DNA from: Rachycentron canadum
Taxonomy: Eukaryota > Chordata > Actinopteri > Carangiformes > Rachycentridae
Reading direction: 5' to 3'
NCBI GenBank assembly: GCA_038496675.1
Contig: CM076653.1
Coordinates: 21,132,476 to 21,196,475, forward strand
DNA: 64,000 nt
Part shown: positions 1-10,960 of the stretch, in pieces
Layout: each line of letters starts with the position of its first letter
How positions within the stretch are numbered: the stretch's first letter is position 1
Notes under the pieces: model-generated
The model's database searches: none
The model's input: only the letters and a program-made list of their open reading frames with translations
Told to the model about the DNA's origin: nothing
Program-made: the position numbers and the translations under genes

Positions 1-294
1 TAGGCTGTCTGACATTAGAGTCTCACCCTCAGCTTTCTGTGACTAGAGAACAGATAATACACATTTGTGTGAATTTAGGCATTTAAATAAACTCAAATTA
101 TTTTAATTAATTGTATAAAATGTTTTTTCATATAAAAAAATTTCTGTGTGTGCGTGTGTGAGCATGTTTGTGTGTGCGTGTGTGCATGTGTCTGTGTGTT
201 TGTGCATGCCTTACTATGGACTGTGAGGGCAGACTCAGGGAACCACTGGACAGAGCAGCCAGGAGGACACACATGCAGATACCTATATTCATGA
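1..294 (-). CDS. cck: Preprocholecystokinin, N-terminal part (two coding exons, gene runs off the window)
   Basis: Cholecystokinin is a secreted gut and brain peptide hormone made from a prepro-protein. Here only the start is seen. Exon 2 is 215..294, with ATG at 292..290. Its acceptor is a long pyrimidine tract ending in catacag just above 294, and its donor GTAAGG is at 214..209. It encodes 26 residues beginning MNIGICMCVLLAALSSGSLS, a typical signal peptide and very close in pattern to vertebrate CCK starts (MNSGxCxCVxxAxLS). Exon 3 begins at 42 after ttctctag and continues in phase 0 as SQKAEGETLMSDSL to the window edge. The CCK-8 region, the dibasic sites and the stop lie outside. The frame stays open across the junction, and a TATA promoter with a spliced leader lies upstream at 2230..2335. 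The short signal-peptide exon is clear; exon 3 is an inference from splice phase. Which fish cck paralogue this is cannot be told. Confidence 0.85.
43..214 (-). repeat. cck intron 2 with interrupted TG/CA repeat
   Basis: This 172-base intron lies between the signal-peptide exon and the next cck exon. About 144..208 is an interrupted TG-rich tract (CA-rich on the gene strand). The rest is AT-rich, with an acceptor tract near 43..55. Confidence 0.6.
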
Positions 295-2229
295 CTGTAT
301 GAAGACAGAGAAGAAGAGACAATACAACCAAGTTAAAATGAATCCTAATAAAGTCCTTTTCCTGTTAGATCACTCTTTACTATCTCTCCTGTGCCCTCTG
401 CTCTTTCATTGAATCCCATCAGATTGCTTAGTGTAGATTATGTGGGTTTTGCAGAAAATCAAGAGGAAGAAGAGGAAGAGATCAACCTTTGACGGCTCAG
501 CTGGAACCAAAGGCAAACATGATTTTGTCATTCTTACATGCTCCTTTACAGCAGAACAGCGGCAGAACAACACACACACACACACACACACAAGGGAAAC
601 ACACAAATCATCTCAAAATCTTCATTTGGCCCCATGTGTTGTTTTATGAGATGATACATCTCTATTTTCTTTATTCACTTGTTCTCAAGAAAGCTCTAAA
701 AATATATGAAAAAGAAACTAATAAATACATAAAACATGTCAAGGGAGTGTAAATAGCGTTTGTTTTGCAGCCCTGATCTGCTTATAATTATAAGTATGAT
801 TAAAGTGCTAGATAATAATGTGCTTAGATAACCAATGTCAATTGAACATTTTCTTCAGTGTGCTGAAAATATGTAATTCTCAAAAAATCAAAAATGCAGA
901 AACAGATGGCATAATGTTACATTGACTGATTTGTTCACACTGTATTTATCCTAGTCTGGTCAAGCAGCCTATTAGATGTGATGAATTATGTTTGGTGCCA
1001 GAACATTCATCCAGTGCAAAACATCCAATTAGATAAACTCAACAACACAAGTCGCTCTGAGGCTTTCAAACCCTACAAGCACGTCTCTGTAGACCTCTCA
1101 TGTTCTCTCTAAATCTGATCACTGTTTTTCAGGTTTTTATTAAGTTGTTAGAGTGAAAGAGTGGACATTTTGTTGCACTCATGCACAATAGTTTTATGTG
1201 CAATAGCTTCCTTATGAAGACTTTTACTCTCCTCGTAATACACAGAATCAAAGCTGCTAAACGTTTGCTCCAAATAAAAATGTGTTAATCTCTCAGTAAC
1301 CTGGATAATATCTTTTCTATGAGTCAGAGTCCAGAGTTTCCTCTTGTTAAAATACTTATAACATGACAGACAGTACAGCATGTTGAAATGAAACATGAAG
1401 TAGTTTTAACCAAATTATGTCTAGACATTATAGAGTTATTATTATAACTCAATACAACAGTACATATGAATGATTTTGGTTTAAATTGAGACAGTGGAGG
1501 TAAATAGTTATTCTGTTAATGCAAATATAATTCCTGTTAGCAGCTGGTCATTGTCTCTCATTCATTATTCAATGGGCTGGTAATGATGTGTTATTGTAAT
1601 GTGAGTGAAAGCTCTCTCCCTCTCCTGAAAATGAAAGAGGTGAAAACATTTATTTAAAACAACTCCATGTTCAGTTATTGCACAGAGATGAATATCCATC
1701 TCCTTTTGCAATTCCTTCCCTACTGTTCATAAATGTAATGTAAAAATGTAAAAACTTACGTTTTTTGCAGCAACACCACAAAATGTAATATGTATGGAAA
1801 ACATTTTTTGTGTAGAATATTATATATGAGTGAATTAAGAGCAAAAACAAAAGTGTCTATTTGATTATTTGCAAACTCAGACAATATAATATTTTTGCCC
1901 TTCAACAGGCTTAATCATTCTCTTTCAGGTGTAAATGATCCTATTTTTTATCATTATCATGATGACACTCCAACACTTTTTTGTATATTTTATATTTTCT
2001 CTTAAAGCTACAACTTAATGAGCTGAAGTTAATGATTGAAAGAAAAAATGTATAAAATTGTAATATTTCAATTGGATTAATTATGAAAAACAAATTTCCA
2101 AATTTACATCAACTTTTCAGATGAAACATACACATCACAAAAACTATAAATCAAACTGCAAATAAAACCTTGAATTCCCTAAGGACACAATTTCAGAATC
2201 CTTTTTTTTTTTTTTTTTTTCATTCTTAC
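295..2229 (-). other. cck intron 1 (no gene seen)
   Basis: This AT-rich intron lies between the non-coding leader exon and the signal-peptide exon of cck. It holds a (CA)11 tract at 571..592 and a T19 run at 2202..2220, which is an A19 run a few bases inside the donor on the gene strand. Short open frames here have no recognisable content. Confidence 0.6.
571..592. repeat. (CA)11 microsatellite
   Basis: Eleven uninterrupted CA units lie within cck intron 1. Confidence 0.95.
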
Positions 2230-2303
2230 CTGCAGTTGTTGGTGTGGACCACGAGGATAAGTCTGAAGATGCTGAGCTTTGTTCCTCCAGTGTTGAGGCT
2301 GTG
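2230..2303 (-). other. cck: cck non-coding first exon (5' leader)
   Basis: On the minus strand a TATAAAA at 2335..2329 is followed about 30 bases later by a pyrimidine-rich start region (TCTCTCGCACTCTCAC). An exon of about 70 bases then ends CTGCAG at 2230, followed by the donor GTAAGA (2229..2224). Known vertebrate CCK genes have a short non-coding exon 1, so this leader would splice to the exon at 294..215. The exact transcription start (upper end) is estimated from TATA spacing. Confidence 0.7.
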
Positions 2304-2440
2304 AGAGTGCGAGAGAGGAGAGACCATGTTTTATACTGGCACACAGGAAGGAGGAGGGGTCTGGACCAGGGGGAGGAGCCTGCTGCTGGCGCAGAAACTG
2401 ATGCCACTGATGCAACTGAAGACGCAAATCTGCACACATG
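2304..2440 (-). promoter_or_regulatory. cck: cck proximal promoter: TATA box and upstream sites
   Basis: The minus strand has a consensus TATA box (TATAAAA, 2335..2329). Upstream of it are C-rich boxes (CTCCTCCCC and CCCCTCCTCC, about 2345..2375) and a TTGCATCA element (plus strand TGATGCAA, 2408..2415), a match to CRE/AP-1/ATF-type sites. Mammalian CCK promoters carry a combined CRE/TRE and GC-rich sites in this zone, so the equivalence is plausible, but that match is an inference. Confidence 0.6.
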
Positions 2441-3775
2441 CTGCAAACGCAGAAATAAACAAGACACACACAATGAAACATGCACAGACCAAACAGTATG
2501 AGAAAGTAAGAAAGGGTTCTCCCTTCTCAGTTACAACAGAGGAAAACACACACACACACAGCATGGTTGTTTGGTTGGTTTGAATATGTATTTATTTTTA
2601 ACGTGGAAGTTTTTTTAACATTGAGTGGTGAAATAGAGAAACTTGGATGGAGACAGATTGAAGTGCAATAAAAAAGGTCAAAGGTAAAGAAAGACGATAG
2701 TGAAGTATTGTGTATTTGTCTATAAGCTACTGTATGCAACTGTGAATTGCAGGTCAAGGCTGGAAAACATTTCCACTCCATCACTGTGTCACTTTCTGAT
2801 TGACCAGGGGCAACATGCTGTTCACTGCCCTTTAAACATCAGAGAAGGAAAAATGACAGTGACTGATGAAAACCAGGGACACTGGTCCTATTTTTTTTAA
2901 CTATATCACAAATGATCACTGATGTATTTCAAACTGAGTGAGTCCAAAGTGTGTGAGAGAGTAATTCTGAGACTTATTGTTTCTGATGCACGTGCAGACA
3001 ATGACAGAAGAAAAACATGTTGAAATCTTTAATGGAGAGAGTAATGTTGTTCACAACTAGACTTTTACCTCTGAACATATACTTTGAACAGCTGTTTGCA
3101 AAAATCATATATAGGACTTTATATGGACTCACTGTTATAATGACTATTATATATAAACAGTTCTTTGTGTGTGCTTGTGTGTCTGTGTGTGTGTGTCTGT
3201 GCTCGTGCTTGCTCTACTCCTGTATGCTAATGAGGCTAACATTAGATTGTTTCCTCACTGTCATTAGCAGCTGTTTAACTTTTGATGGGGTATCCACCTC
3301 GACGCTGTCATTGGCACCTGTCTGACTTCTACCACAAACATACACAAACGCAAGCATTTTGAAAATGTTTGCCACTTTCAACATTTAACTGTTCATGAAT
3401 AATATCAGTTGAATAAGACCTGCTCCTCCCTGCTGTGCACAATTTAAGAAAGTAGAGTGAACCATTTTCCCACCACCAGTCTGGATCTTTTATGAAGCAC
3501 ATTTACTCTTTACTTTTTTCACCATGTGTCAAAATCTAATCCACAGTGTCTAAGACATCAAGTGTGATTTTGGGTAAAGAGACATCTGAACAAATGACTG
3601 GAAGATGACTAATCCACTCTCCTCCCCCAGGATTTTATTACAGAAGTCCAGCTGTAAGCCTCGTCAGACAGGTTCTGTCTGGTGTTTGGTGACAAAGATC
3701 AATGTAAAGTAATGAATAAATGCTCTCTGTGTAAAATAATGACATTCAATGTCTAAAGCTGTTGTAGGCTGCCTA
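2441..3775. other. Intergenic, nothing recognised
   Basis: This AT-rich sequence lies upstream of cck. It contains a short CA tract near 2549 and a TG-rich patch near 3175..3205. Open frames are short and low-complexity. Distal cck regulatory elements could lie here but cannot be identified by eye. Confidence 0.5.
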
Positions 3776-3817
3776 AATGTATATCACACCTTACTCATGT
3801 AAGGTGTGATATACATT
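3776..3817. repeat. Perfect 19-bp hairpin with 4-base loop
   Basis: The arm AATGTATATCACACCTTAC (3776..3794) is the exact reverse complement of 3799..3817, with loop TCAT between. The flanking bases do not pair. This is far longer than expected by chance in an intergenic region. It may be a fold-back or cruciform left by a small transposon. Confidence 0.95.
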
Positions 3818-3944
3818 ATCATGTCATCCACCTCCATCAGACGTCTGAATGAGTCAACAGAGAGTGAGAAAATCTGCATTAATTATTCCATGATAGACAT
3901 TTCTGTTCTCAATGACATATGTTCATTTTGAGTAATTTGGGGTT

Positions 3945-4035
3945 CAACGTGTGGCTCATGTGGATGTGAGGAGACATGCAGGAACCAAACCAGCAACCCT
4001 TGATTACTAGGTGACCTGCTGTATCAGGACAACTA
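3945..4035 (-). mobile_element. tRNA-derived SINE fragment
   Basis: Read on the minus strand, the segment has a pol III B-box-like stretch (GGTTGCTGGTTTGGTTCCTGC). It is preceded by a tRNA-arm-like part (CAGCAGGTCACCTAGTAATC) and followed by a tail resembling the ATGTGTCCTTGAGCAAGACA segment common after the tRNA head in fish SINEs, here diverged. No functional tRNA can be drawn. The family name is not assigned. Confidence 0.5.
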
Positions 4036-4561
4036 CTCATTTGACACAAAGCCACTGTTGGACCATTACAGTTGTTGATGCAGTATGTATAAATACTGCA
4101 TAGTCACATACTGCTCACACAAAAACCACTCAGTGTGAGTCTGCAGCCTTCAGGGCCTCTCGCTGCGTTGGCTTTTTTAACATGTCAGAGTAGAAGAAAC
4201 TCAGGAGTAAATAATAAAACAATTGAACTAAATTATTTTATTTTATTTTTAAGAAAATCTTTTTCTTAACTATTTCATTACCTCAAACAATTTAGCCATA
4301 GTTCATCTATAAAGCTGCTGCTGTTTCTCCAGTTTTTTGTGAAGCATGTGCTAACAGCACCAAAACTGGGCAAGTTCAGCAGGAAAAGAGTACAGATGAT
4401 ACACTGGTGTGAACACAGCATAGAACAAACATGCTCTCTAAAATACTTTATTAGAAGTTTGATGAGAGTGATGCTAGAGGCAACAGAGGGTTGGTGTTTG
4501 TTATGTTCAGGTGTTCAGGGATTGTTACCTGCTCCAATTTAAATGCACCTCTGGTGCTGGA
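4036..4561. other. Intergenic, nothing recognised
   Basis: No gene, repeat family or RNA was recognised between the SINE fragment and the 14-bp hairpin. It contains only short open frames without domain content. Confidence 0.5.
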
Positions 4562-4593
4562 CCAACTTACTCTCTGCTGAGAGAGTAAGTTGG
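4562..4593. repeat. Perfect 14-bp hairpin with 4-base loop
   Basis: The arm CCAACTTACTCTCT (4562..4575) pairs exactly with AGAGAGTAAGTTGG (4580..4593) around loop GCTG. It is the second strong hairpin within 800 bases and shares the CTTAC core of the arm at 3776..3794. Confidence 0.95.
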
Positions 4594-7117
4594 GGGGGAC
4601 GACCACTGCTTCCCTTCAACAAGCTAAGTAACAGGTGCTTGTCTTAAAGAGCATGTTTCTGGCTGATGTTCAGGTTGTGTGTGTTTATATGAGGTGCCCC
4701 CTGCGGCAGCTGTGGCTGTGAGAACACATTTGCTCCTGTGTCTACCCAGCTATGTACAGTTATGCATTGATATGAGTTGGAAACTATGCTCTTGATGTGT
4801 CTGGGCTGTTGTTTGAGATGGTCATTATGTTTTCATGCTTATTTATGCAAAGATGAAATATGAGGAGGCTACTTGTGTTTGAGTATTGTGCTGAAATGTT
4901 TTAGCAGCATATTTCCCCTGAGGTTTTTGTTTGTTTTTGTGGTGGATTTGATGTTGGCTCAGTGCAAACTTTGAGAAGTAGATTGTACAGTATGCTGGCT
5001 TTAGTGACATTTTAATTCTTCCAATCTGCACAAATTATTCACCCAATTACCATCTTCTTGGGGACCTCTAGATGGCTTTTGGCACATGAGGTAGTCACAT
5101 TCACATTTTCTCTATATACCATATGCAGCTAAGCCACAAGAAAATAATCCAAATCAAAAACTTGCATTCAGTAAATGTGGGCTTGACTTGACTTGTCTGT
5201 TTTTAATTAAACTGCAAAACTCCTGTTCTGTGATTTGCACTGCTGCTCAACTCAGCTGCTCTTGTTACGAAAAACACGATTTTGCTGTTAATTCTGTATA
5301 TATTCAATATATATACAGAAAAATAATATATATTCAACATTCACATATTGTAATAATCTTATCAAAAACTTTCACCATGAAGAGAAGGCATTCTGGTTTT
5401 CATGAATCAGCTGTAAAATAGCTTCAGAATAAACCAAATCAAATTAGCGCATGATGATTTTCTTGAAAATGAAATTAGTGAACAAAGTAACAAATATGTT
5501 GATGAACACGAGGCCAAAATAAAGCTGCTTTCTGTTGTTTTGAGAGAGGCTTTGTTTACCTAAAATAGCAACATAATGATGTGTCCAGTATAAGTATTGT
5601 CAAGGCCTCACTCTGCGCACTGAAGAGTTATATGCAGATCCAGCTCTCTATGCCAAGCTGACCTTATGTTGACATACAACATGAAGTTAACCCTCCACTG
5701 GAATGTGCTGGCAGTCTGAAAATATCCAACCAGGGTGTTACACATGGTTCATAATGACATCACTGTTGTCATCAGAGAAAATATGTATGCACACACACAG
5801 TTTTTCAAGGGATGCATTCATGTTTATTCTCCCTGTCTCTCCTGCTCCCAGCAGTGAGTCATGGTGCCTGAGTTAATTGCATTGTTGTGTTGTGTGGGTC
5901 AGAAACCTCTTCAGTGGATGGACCCTCTTTTCTGCTCTAATCAGACAGCTCGTTCTGTATTGTCAGACATGAAGGGAGGCCGGGGGCAGAGATGCAGATC
6001 GAGGGGGAAAGTGGGCAGCGTCAGAATGATGCTGATGATAAAAACATTAATCAAATTGTCTTAAAAAACATATTTATCACTTCTGAAAACACTTAGACTA
6101 GGTGCTTTATAGCAGCAAATACAAAAGCAGCAGCAAAAGGTTCAAAAGAAAGAAAATGAAAACTGGAAACGCATCACAAATTAATTTATCTTGACAATAA
6201 TGATAATAACAGTTTTTGAGTTCTTTCCTAATCTGTATAAACCAAGCCAAGTCCCTCATTTGTTCCAAAGGTGCCTGAAATAATAAAAAAAATATTATTA
6301 AACTTCATACATTACAGTTCAGCCACAATCCACAGTGGACTACTTGTTTTGCAACATTTATAACCCAAAATTTCCCCTGAAGCCCTTTTTTATAATACTA
6401 GAATAAATACATTTTCCTTGAATTTTCTTCATTAAAATTTCTTTTGCTTCTCTTCTCTAATTCAGAGGTTTAACAAGACTAAAAGAGGACAACTATGCTG
6501 GCAGCTTTGTTAGGCTCCACTGATGCACAGTGCAGCTTTGAGCTTAGAGGAAGTGAGACTTTATAACCCAATATATACTAACCCAATGTTATAGCTTGGA
6601 AAGGGTTTATTACTGTAATTATGTATTTGTTATTTTGTCTGCTTAAAATGTCCAGGAAAGTCATGCACCCTGAATAATATTAAGAAACACCACAAAAATG
6701 AAAGAATCACTTTTTGGTTTAGAGTAAGGATGTTCCATGCTTTATAATTTCACTTATATGTTAATAACATAATGGAACCAATTATTAATTTGTTGGATAT
6801 AAGAATCGCTGTGTAACTATATTGTATTTTAATTCATCAGTTTGTTTGTTCTCCCAGATGTAAAAGGCAGGAAGAAGCTGCATGAGACCACATGTGATAT
6901 TAGCTATACTTCTGTTCTCCTTTAACTTCCATGATTACAGTAAACAGCCTTACACTTCTTGTGTTGCTGTGATATTGCTTTGCCGAACTTGTGTTTCTCA
7001 GAGGAAATAATGTTACTGAACAGTACTCATCTCTCTCTGACTTTCTACAGTTGCTGTGACGGTTTCTCACTAAACATTAAATCAATATTTGTCATAATCA
7101 GAATGATCAGAATCAGT
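4594..7117. other. Intergenic; contains one AT-rich hairpin
   Basis: The only structure noted is a perfect 12-bp inverted repeat, TTCTGTATATAT / ATATATACAGAA, at 5292..5320 with a 5-base loop. No coding region is supported. Confidence 0.5.
5292..5320. repeat. Perfect 12-bp hairpin, AT-rich
   Basis: TTCTGTATATAT (5292..5303) pairs with ATATATACAGAA (5309..5320) around TCAAT. Part of it is simple TA alternation, so it is less striking than the hairpins at 3776 and 4562. Confidence 0.9.
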
Positions 7118-7141
7118 AAAAAAAAAAAAAAAAAAAAAAAA
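7118..7141. repeat. A24 homopolymer
   Basis: This is an uninterrupted run of A. It could be the tail of a retroposed sequence, but no body was recognised upstream. Confidence 0.9.
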
Positions 7142-7326
7142 GTAAAATCTTGACATTGGTTATTTGACTTGAATGGAAAAGCTGTAAACTATTTAAATTA
7201 AAATAAACCTGTGAACTGCAAGGTCTTACTGATGCATCTTAAGAATGAGTCTCTCAGGGGAAATAATGTGAGATGCTTTTTCTAATAGATTCTTTCATCA
7301 ATACTAATGCTTCTCTCTGGGCCATA

Positions 7327-7331
<5 letters not shown>

Positions 7332-7374
<43 letters not shown>
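7332..7374. repeat. (TG)n microsatellite, about 21 units
   Basis: This is an uninterrupted dinucleotide tract. The valine/cysteine-rich or threonine/histidine-rich open frames across it are artefacts of the repeat. Confidence 0.95.
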
Positions 7375-7377
<3 letters not shown>

Positions 7378-7661
7378 GTAATAGTAATGAGTTGGTTAAA
7401 CTGGTTGGTTAAACTGGAAAACAAATCCAGAGGATCCAGAAATGTTCCGTCTGAAATGTTGCTGCTGTAATCCTGGGATAGATTGATTCGGTCATGCATA
7501 ACATGTAATAAAAGAAATAAGCAGACAGAGCAAGATGACCAAGAATATGCATGAATGAGCATGAATATATTTCAACAAAAATCTTTTTGCATCCAAACTG
7601 ACAAAGACATGTGTAAAATGAAACACAGGTATAAGTGAGTTTCATGTGCTCCTAAAGCACC

Positions 7662-7709
7662 AAATTACATGTATTATATTATTATATTATATTATATTAC
7701 ATGTAATTT
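7662..7709. repeat. TATTA microsatellite inside a 12-bp inverted repeat
   Basis: AAATTACATGTA (7662..7673) and TACATGTAATTT (7698..7709) are exact reverse complements. They flank a (TATTA)-type tract that is itself AT self-complementary, so the whole 48 bases can fold. Confidence 0.85.
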
Positions 7710-7795
7710 ACGTGGTTTGCAGACACACATTATAATTTGTGGCTTTCTGAGTTACCAGTTTTTCTTTTTATTAGGTACACGAGTACAATCTTATG

Positions 7796-7860
7796 CAGGG
7801 GTTTCCAACATGTGGCCCGCAAGCTGCTCACACCCTGATTTTGAGTAGCTCATCCAAACA
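7796..7860 (+). mobile_element. Possible hAT-type MITE terminus
   Basis: GCAGGGGTTTCCAACATGTG followed by GCCCGCAAGCTGC resembles the CAGGGGTCxxCAACCxGxGGC ends of hAT/Charlie-type elements in vertebrates. The matching opposite end and 8-base target duplication were not found, so only one end is proposed. Confidence 0.35.
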
Positions 7861-9759
7861 AACAAACCATGGGTATATCACACTCCAAATGCAACTAAAT
7901 ATACAGATGTGCCTGGCCCCCTTCAACACTGAATAATTATTTGTCAGTTGTCAGTCAAATGAGTTCAGATGTGCCGTAGGCGACATGCAACCATAACAGA
8001 ACAGATAAAAACTAAACTAGAAATATGTTGCCATGGATTAAGTGGGTTACTTTTTTGAGGCCATGTTTGTTTACATTTTAGAAATGCAAGTACTGAATTA
8101 GCTATTTTAAGTTCCTGTTTGTAATGTACCATTGGATGTGCTACCACTGGATTATTTACAAAGAAATGTATTTTTCATAATTTCAAAGCAGATTCATGAA
8201 CATTTTCTCACAGATACATAACATGATAAAACCTTATGAAAGAGTTTCAGGTAATCTGTGATCTTCTATATCATTCACTTAATAATCATTTGTTAAAGCA
8301 ACTGAAGAGGGAGAAGCTGCCACATCCAAGGACAGCATCGGTAAGACAATCCAAATTTGGGGCTTTGAGGCCTCTCTTATAGCCTCATCTGAGAGCGGTC
8401 AGCCCAGCCAGCCTTTTGCATTACAACACATTTGAAACGTCTGTCTAAAACAGGTCTAAATGTAATGCTAATCAATGTCCATGGAGAAACCAATGTCAGT
8501 GTCACCTTTCCTGCTCTGCTTTAATCTGAAATAGATTTCAAATTTATCAGAAGCCTCATTCTATTTGCAGTTTTTATTCTGAGTCAGCACTACTGTGTTT
8601 GTGGTGAAGCTTTCCATTTCTGTATCTGAAAAGGATGCACAAAGCCTCCCCTCCTCTCCTCTCCTCTCCTCTCCTCTCCTCTCCTCTCCTCTTGTCTTAT
8701 TTTGACAGTTAGTTTAGACAGATATATTGCAAGCCTGAGGCAGTCTGTCACAGGCAGGAAATGTGTTGGAGACAGTGTGGTGAGAGGCTGCACCCAAACA
8801 CACATAAATGCACACAAGTGCAACTGCTTACACATGTACTAGAAAAAACAAGGCAGAGACCAAGAGAATGGGGAGGTGACAGGGTATATAGGCCACTCAG
8901 TTACTCACAGTAACGTAAGGTTTTATGAAACATGTATGTGGATTTATTGAGTGGAACCACCAGTACTTTGGAAAAAGTTGGGGAAAAAATTATATTTTCT
9001 TTTGCGAGTCACAAATATAAACAAATATATACAATATATAATTCAGTTTCAATGGCTGTCAAACTATATCCTGTATTGTTAACCACATTTCACTGATGAG
9101 ACAGTTGTATGTTATCAAACGGCATCAGAATTGTCCTTATTAAAAACAACCTCATCGAACAGTCAAAAGGTTGAGTGCAAAAATGAAAAATCACAGTATA
9201 GATTTTTCTAATCTGTTCGTGGTTTAAAGGTACATTTTAGTGGCACCCCTACAGTGCTTGAAATAATCATGTGATGTGAAATTGATAAACTTGTAAATGT
9301 GTTTACATTTAAAAAGAAAGCAGCTACATTTCATTTACCAACATCCCTACAATAATGTCTTATGCTTGGGTTGATCAGCACCAACTAACTATTTTAATTA
9401 ATGAAATACTCCTCACGGCCCGTCTATCAAAAGCATATGGCTAAAATGATCTTAATCATACAAACAGAAAAATCAATGTTAATGTGATTGAATAGACCAT
9501 TGGTAGTAGTTAGTACTTTGCCTTGTGCAGAAGGCGTTCTTAAAATTCACTATGAGCTTCACCTTTTGTCCTATTGGCCTGTCCATTAACTCCACTGATA
9601 AAAGCAAATACAAGTGGAGGCAGAGCTAGAAAGCAAAGCTGCGCTCATCACATAATTCCAGATTGCTGTTACGTAACTCTTTCCTCTGTAAAACCATGCC
9701 ACTGTTTGCATCTTTCTCTCACCAGAGACACAGGCATTGGCCCACTCTGCCATAGAAGA
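7861..9759. other. Intergenic; pentanucleotide microsatellite only
   Basis: Apart from the (CTCCT)n tract at 8647..8692, I see no gene, RNA or clear element. Confidence 0.5.
8647..8692. repeat. (CTCCT)9 microsatellite
   Basis: About nine tandem pentamer units. A similar GGAGA-type pentamer tract lies in the LINE 3' UTR near 19207..19228. Confidence 0.9.
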
Positions 9760-10960
9760 CCTTCTTTGTAAAAAGAAAAACAATGATTCAGTTATTTGGA
9801 CAGTGTTGGAATTTAAAAGATCAAAAAAGCAACAAAACCTCGTCATCTGTATAAAATACCATCAACAGCATCCAAAAGTAGAAGCACTTCCACCATTTAC
9901 AACAGCGATATATGTGGGCTGCAGTGCAATGAGTGAGTTAAACTTGGTGCTGCTGCTACCATCCCAGTCTCAAAGCTTTCTGCCCCAAAGCAAGACATAG
10001 AGCAAGCTTCATTTACTGCTGCCTTACTATATACACATGCTGCAGCTTATGAAGAAGAAAATGCCACAGTATAACTACGGTGGTTGGCTACCACACTGCT
10101 AAAGATATGGTCCCTGTTGCAATGTAGGACATGAAAACTTCAGAAAAACCCATTGACCCAAGGCCAGTTAGCCCAGTCACAACTACTTTACAAGAGAAGC
10201 ACTGCTAGAAAAGTGGACTGAGGTCAGAGAGAACCTTATTAACCAACTTGCAAAGTGACTCATTACGCGCTGATGATCAGTATGTGGTCAAACTGGATAT
10301 GAAAGCTGCATGGGAGGTTGACAGTACATTTCTTTGAAGACTGGGAGATGAAGCAGCTAATTTCTCAAGATCACAGCCAAGAACATATAGCTGAAGCCCT
10401 GCAGGATACCCTTATAAACTGGAAGCTCAACATGGAAGAAAAGCTCACAAAAGTCTACTGATAAAAAGTCCGGGCATCTTGTCCATACAAAGAAGGACAT
10501 TGAGGTCCTGGAGGTGGTCTAGAAGCCTATGAAATCCATTTAGGACTGCATCTATGCTCTGCAAGGTGAGGGATATATCACCCTCTTATGTGTCAGACAT
10601 GTGCTACACTTGTTTGAGCTGTTGAGATGTGGATAAGTACGCTGATGCAGCCATGAGTGGCTTGTTGGACATGGGGTCATTTGTAGCTCCATGGTTCAGA
10701 ACCAAACACATCTCAGGTGAAAAGATGGATCAATTGAAACACAAATCTGTCTGGAACGCATAAGGTATATTAAGTATGTTTAAGTAGAAGTATATTTAGG
10801 TACCAGCCGCCAAATCCCCTTCTGAAAGGGTTTTCATCTGCAGTGGTGAAATTGTAACCTGCCACAGGGCATCCCTGGAGCCTGAGGCTGAGATGTGCAG
10901 AGCTACACAGGAGAAAATACTTTGTCTGGTAAAGAACTGTCAACCTAAGCAGAAAACTTC
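9760..10960 (+). pseudogene. Degenerate hAT-family transposase with BED zinc finger (ZBED-like)
   Basis: Pieces of a hAT transposase appear in the right order but in broken frames. A BED-finger remnant (9784..9880) reads SVIWTVLEFKRS, then NLVICIKY and HQQHP, with the middle of the finger missing and the second cysteine lost. Next comes GYHTAKDMVPV (about 10084..10116), like the YxIAKDMxPxS segment. FFEDWEMKQL and DHSQEHIAEAL (10330..10458), from the catalytic domain before its second acidic residue, are followed by a stop. The motif-like HISGEKMDQLKHK lies near 10705..10745. Finally the C-terminal dimerisation motif VPAAKSPSERVFICSGEIVT (10800..10859) is followed by CHRASLEPE. Stops and frameshifts are frequent, so no protein is made. 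Domesticated ZBED genes exist, but this copy is plainly dead. Inverted repeats and target duplications were not located. Confidence 0.85.

Noticed and set aside
2144..2501. Overlapping frames of 77 to 113 codons on both strands
   Set aside because: The region is better explained as the cck promoter and non-coding leader exon; the frames have no homology I recognise.
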